Assembly: GCA_902490445.1 (NCBI GenBank)
Contig: CABUDZ010000025.1
Span: 1-23,475, forward strand
Source of the DNA: an uncultured Collinsella sp.
Lineage (GTDB): Bacteria; Actinomycetota; Coriobacteriia; Coriobacteriales; Coriobacteriaceae
Reading direction: 5' to 3'
Length of the DNA: 23,475 nucleotides
Shown one piece after another: positions 21,467 to 23,475 of this stretch. The notes beneath the pieces are model-generated. The model saw only the letters and a program-made list of their open reading frames with translations. It was not told the DNA's origin and ran no database searches. Each line of letters begins with the position of its first letter. Within the stretch, counting starts at the first letter, position 1. Both the position numbers and the translations under genes were made by a program.

Positions 21467-22120
21467 ATGACCCCCGCACAGATTGAGTTCTACAAGCGCC
21501 TTGCACACGGCCTGGCGCTCCAATTTGGCCCCAACTGCGAAATCGTCGTCCACGATCTGGAGACCGATGACGTGGACCACTCCAGCGTAGTGATCGAAAA
21601 CGGCCACGTGAGCGGGCGCAAACTGGGGGAGGGCTGGAGCCATATTGGGCTTGAGTCCATGCACGAGGGCACCACCGACGTGCACGACCGCGAGCCATAC
21701 CTCACCAAAACCGCCGATGGCAAGCTGCTCAAGTCCTCGACCATCTTTATCCGCAACGACGAGGGCAAGCCCGTCGGCATTTTGGGCATTAACTTTGACA
21801 TTACGCTTATGAAGGCTTTTGAGCGTTCGCTCGACGCCTTTACCGGCACCGGCGGCACGGGCTACACCGAGCCCGAGCCCATTACCAAGAACATCGGCGA
21901 CCTGCTCGAGGACCTGCTGCACGAGTGCGAGCAGTTTGTGGGCAAGCCCGCGGCGCTCATGACCAAAGACGAGCGCATTCGTGCCATTGGCTACCTCGAC
22001 CGTCGCGGCGCCTTCCTCATTTCCAAGTCGAGCGAACGCGCCTGCGAGTTCTTTGGCATCTCCAAGTACAGCTTCTATAGCTACCTCAATGAGGCCAAGG
22101 CGGCGGCCGGCGACAAGTAG
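21467..22120 (+). CDS. YheO/DauR-type PAS and helix-turn-helix regulator
   Basis: The 217-residue protein has an N-terminal YheO-like PAS domain (PAS_6, about residues 5-120: CEIVVHDLE, SSTIFIRNDEGKPVGILGINFDIT) and a C-terminal HTH_22-type DNA-binding domain (about 150-212: ERIRAIGYLDRRGAFLISKSSERACEFFGISKYSFYSYLNEAK). DauR and YheO are family members; DauR represses D-arginine catabolism. AGGAAGG precedes the ATG. It is divergent from ygeX, and the spacer holds two palindromes, so it is the likely local regulator of ygeX-ygeY-ygeW. The sensed ligand is unknown; a purine-derived intermediate or diaminopropionate is only a guess. Confidence 0.9.
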   Translation: MTPAQIEFYKRLAHGLALQFGPNCEIVVHDLETDDVDHSSVVIENGHVSGRKLGEGWSHIGLESMHEGTTDVHDREPYLTKTADGKLLKSSTIFIRNDEGKPVGILGINFDITLMKAFERSLDAFTGTGGTGYTEPEPITKNIGDLLEDLLHECEQFVGKPAALMTKDERIRAIGYLDRRGAFLISKSSERACEFFGISKYSFYSYLNEAKAAAGDK

Positions 22121-22202
22121 GCACTCGCCTGGATTACCCTCCCCTTTTGGGCGCGAGTTCTGGAAAGCACGAATCCAAGACCGAGCCGCTTGGGAAGTTC
22201 CA

Positions 22203-22208
22203 TATAAT
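22203..22208 (+). promoter_or_regulatory. Candidate -10 for the proline-rich membrane protein gene
   Basis: A perfect TATAAT stands 34 bases before the ATG at 22243, leaving a short leader with a ribosome site. The -35 position is poor, so the promoter rests on the -10 alone. Confidence 0.42.
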
Positions 22209-22242
22209 CGATGTCATTAGCATTTCGAAAGGATGGAACAGA

Positions 22243-23229
22243 ATGGCGTTGAGCAAGGCATCATGCACCGGTCGCGGATTGATTCCGGCAATTGGTGGAC
22301 ATGTGCACCGCATGTTCGATGAGAGTGAAGACGACCTGTTTTCGCTGAGCCTTGACGACGTGATGAGTGATCGCCCGTGGACCGCCGACGAACTCATGGG
22401 CGGCGGGGCTCGCCCGTCAAACCCCAATCCCGCACTTGCGCCTAAGACCGCATCTGCGCCGACTCCTGCGCAGTTGGCTGTTTCGACACCCGCGCCTACG
22501 CCCGCACCCACTTCGGCGCCCACGCCCGCTCCCCGCCCCGCAAGCGACCCGTCCGAGACGGCGGCATTTCTCGCTGCAGCGACGCAGGGCAAATCGGCCG
22601 ACAGCACTGTTATGTACAGCGCCCAGCAGTTGCCTGTTCCTGCGGCACGCAAGCCTCCGGTCACAAGGCTCGATGAGCCCGTTGCCCATCAGGTTGCCTA
22701 CGATTCCTGGGCTGCAGCCGATCTGGATGAGACCTCTACCGGCATGCCGGCGCTCGACGTTCCAGTTAACCCGCTTTTTGCCGCCAACACGAGCGCCGCG
22801 GGCTATGAGGGCGGTGCGGCATATTCCGATTATTCCGATGGCTATGCTGACGCCGGTCGCATCGAGACCGAGGATTATGGCACCACATCGAGCGATTATC
22901 TCAACGATCCGTACGCCGCCACGCCTGCACCGGAATGTGACCCGGAGGCCGCGTCCGCACCGGCGTATACCAAAAGCACGGGCGAAGAGCGCTTCGCCGA
23001 TTATTACGCCGAGGAAAAGGCGCTGCGTTTTTCGGAATTTCCGCAGGCAGTCAAGGTTGCCTTTATCGCCATTGTCATTGCCCTGCTCGGTGTCATTGCG
23101 TTTGAGGGATTCCGGCTGTTCTCCGGCCCCACCCAAGCGGAGTCGGCAACGCAGGAAAAAGAGGACGACAACCAGTACCTGGACATCAACACCCTCAAGG
23201 GCGACCCCAACGACGGAGACGACGAGTAG
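22243..23229 (+). CDS. Hypothetical proline/alanine-rich single-pass membrane protein
   Basis: I do not recognise this 328-residue protein. Its N-terminus (1-55) has an acidic segment ESEDDLFSLSLDDVMSDRPWTADELM. Residues 56-105 are low complexity, with PAPT-type repeats near 83-100. The middle (150-245) is acidic and Tyr/Asp/Ala-rich, likely disordered. One hydrophobic helix (about 270-290, VAFIAIVIALLGVIAF) is followed by a 35-residue acidic tail. No signal peptide is seen, so a cytoplasmic N-terminus with a short outer tail is inferred. I chose the ATG at 22243 with AAAGGA nine bases upstream; a TTG 32 codons earlier lacks a ribosome site. A membrane-anchored scaffold or cell-envelope/division role is possible but unsupported. 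Confidence 0.75.
   Translation: MALSKASCTGRGLIPAIGGHVHRMFDESEDDLFSLSLDDVMSDRPWTADELMGGGARPSNPNPALAPKTASAPTPAQLAVSTPAPTPAPTSAPTPAPRPASDPSETAAFLAAATQGKSADSTVMYSAQQLPVPAARKPPVTRLDEPVAHQVAYDSWAAADLDETSTGMPALDVPVNPLFAANTSAAGYEGGAAYSDYSDGYADAGRIETEDYGTTSSDYLNDPYAATPAPECDPEAASAPAYTKSTGEERFADYYAEEKALRFSEFPQAVKVAFIAIVIALLGVIAFEGFRLFSGPTQAESATQEKEDDNQYLDINTLKGDPNDGDDE
22489..22545 (+). repeat. Pro-Ala-Pro-Thr coding repeat
   Basis: Imperfect short repeats encode PAPTPAPTSAPTPAPRPAS within the hypothetical membrane protein. Such tracts are flexible spacers and can vary in copy number. Confidence 0.65.
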
Positions 23230-23266
23230 CAAGGGCTAAGGGAGGGTCGGAAGAGTCGGCGGCACG

Positions 23267-23475
23267 TTACGGCTCCAAAAGCCCTGCCATAAAGATGGGC
23301 AGATACAGCACGTCACCATCGCGGTGAAGATTACATTCCGCAAGTACCAGGGCGCGATCGATTCCGAAGCCCTTCGTTGCCAGTGCGTTATCGAGTGCCG
23401 CGTGGGACTTAATGCTCTTGCCCGATTTGACCTCGATGGCGAGCACTTCCCCATCGAACGTCTCTTCCACAAAAT
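23267..23475 (-). CDS. DUF4143-type ATPase, C-terminal part (cut by window edge)
   Basis: Only the last 69 or so residues are present; the gene continues beyond 23475. The segment contains GEVLAIEVKSGKSIKSHAAL, with the E-x-K core of a PD-(D/E)xK-like nuclease fold, then ALVLAECNLHRDGDVLYLPIFMAGLLEP, resembling the C-terminal DUF4143 domain of AAA-type ATP-binding proteins common in gut bacteria. The frame is open to the window edge, so any start within it (for example the GTG at 23468-23470) is not the true start. It converges on the hypothetical membrane protein gene with 37 bases between stops. Confidence 0.72.
   Translation of the reverse strand, partial: FVEETFDGEVLAIEVKSGKSIKSHAALDNALATKGFGIDRALVLAECNLHRDGDVLYLPIFMAGLLEP

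Noticed and set aside
1..23475. CRISPR, phage, transposon or defence-island content
   Set aside because: No regularly spaced repeats, transposase, integrase or recognised defence-system set was seen. The DUF4143-type fragment alone at the edge is not enough.

Overview
The window looks like a chromosomal segment of a high-GC anaerobic gut actinobacterium, most likely class Coriobacteriia (Collinsella-like). This is inferred from the high GC content, the Firmicutes/Actinobacteria-type ribosomal order secY-adk-map-infA-rpmJ-rpsM-rpsK-rpsD-rpoA-rplQ-truA, a zinc-type S14, and an adjoining selenium/molybdenum-linked purine-catabolism block. The taxon is an inference; no rRNA is present.

Region 1 (about 1-12200, all minus strand) is the spc and alpha ribosomal operons. 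In transcription order it reads rplE, rpsZ, rpsH, rplF, rplR, rpsE, rpmD, rplO, secY, adk, map, infA, rpmJ, rpsM, rpsK, rpsD, rpoA, rplQ, a strong terminator, truA, and a degenerate family-2 glycosyltransferase-like gene. The usual rplN-rplX pair upstream of rplE is missing. rplE instead follows a 322-base spacer with a candidate promoter, a leader hairpin and a long palindrome, beyond which lie unrelated metabolic genes.

Region 2 (about 12200-21190) is a purine/urate-type catabolic block with accessory genes for a selenium-dependent molybdenum hydroxylase: yqeB-xdhC family (minus), yqeC (plus), mocA-hydantoinase (minus), and ygeX-ygeY-ygeW (minus). These families match the ygeW-ygeX-ygeY-hyuA-type loci linked to anaerobic purine and urate degradation in gut bacteria. 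The hydroxylase itself (xdh/xdhD-type), ygfK and ssnA are not in the window. Hydantoinase, YgeY and YgeW would act on ring-opened or carbamoylated intermediates. YgeX would release pyruvate and ammonia from 2,3-diaminopropionate.

Region 3 (about 21190-23475) starts with a divergent regulator of the YheO/DauR type (PAS_6 plus HTH_22). The shared spacer carries two near-identical 15-bp palindromes 51 bp apart, which are good operator candidates for ygeX control. A proline/alanine-rich single-pass membrane protein of unknown function follows. The window ends in the C-terminal part of a DUF4143-type ATPase (minus, cut by the window edge).

I found no CRISPR array, prophage, insertion sequence, tRNA or rRNA. 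The clearest unexplained features are the divided spc operon, the paired palindromes upstream of ygeX, and a nest of competing inverted repeats between yqeC and the hydantoinase gene.
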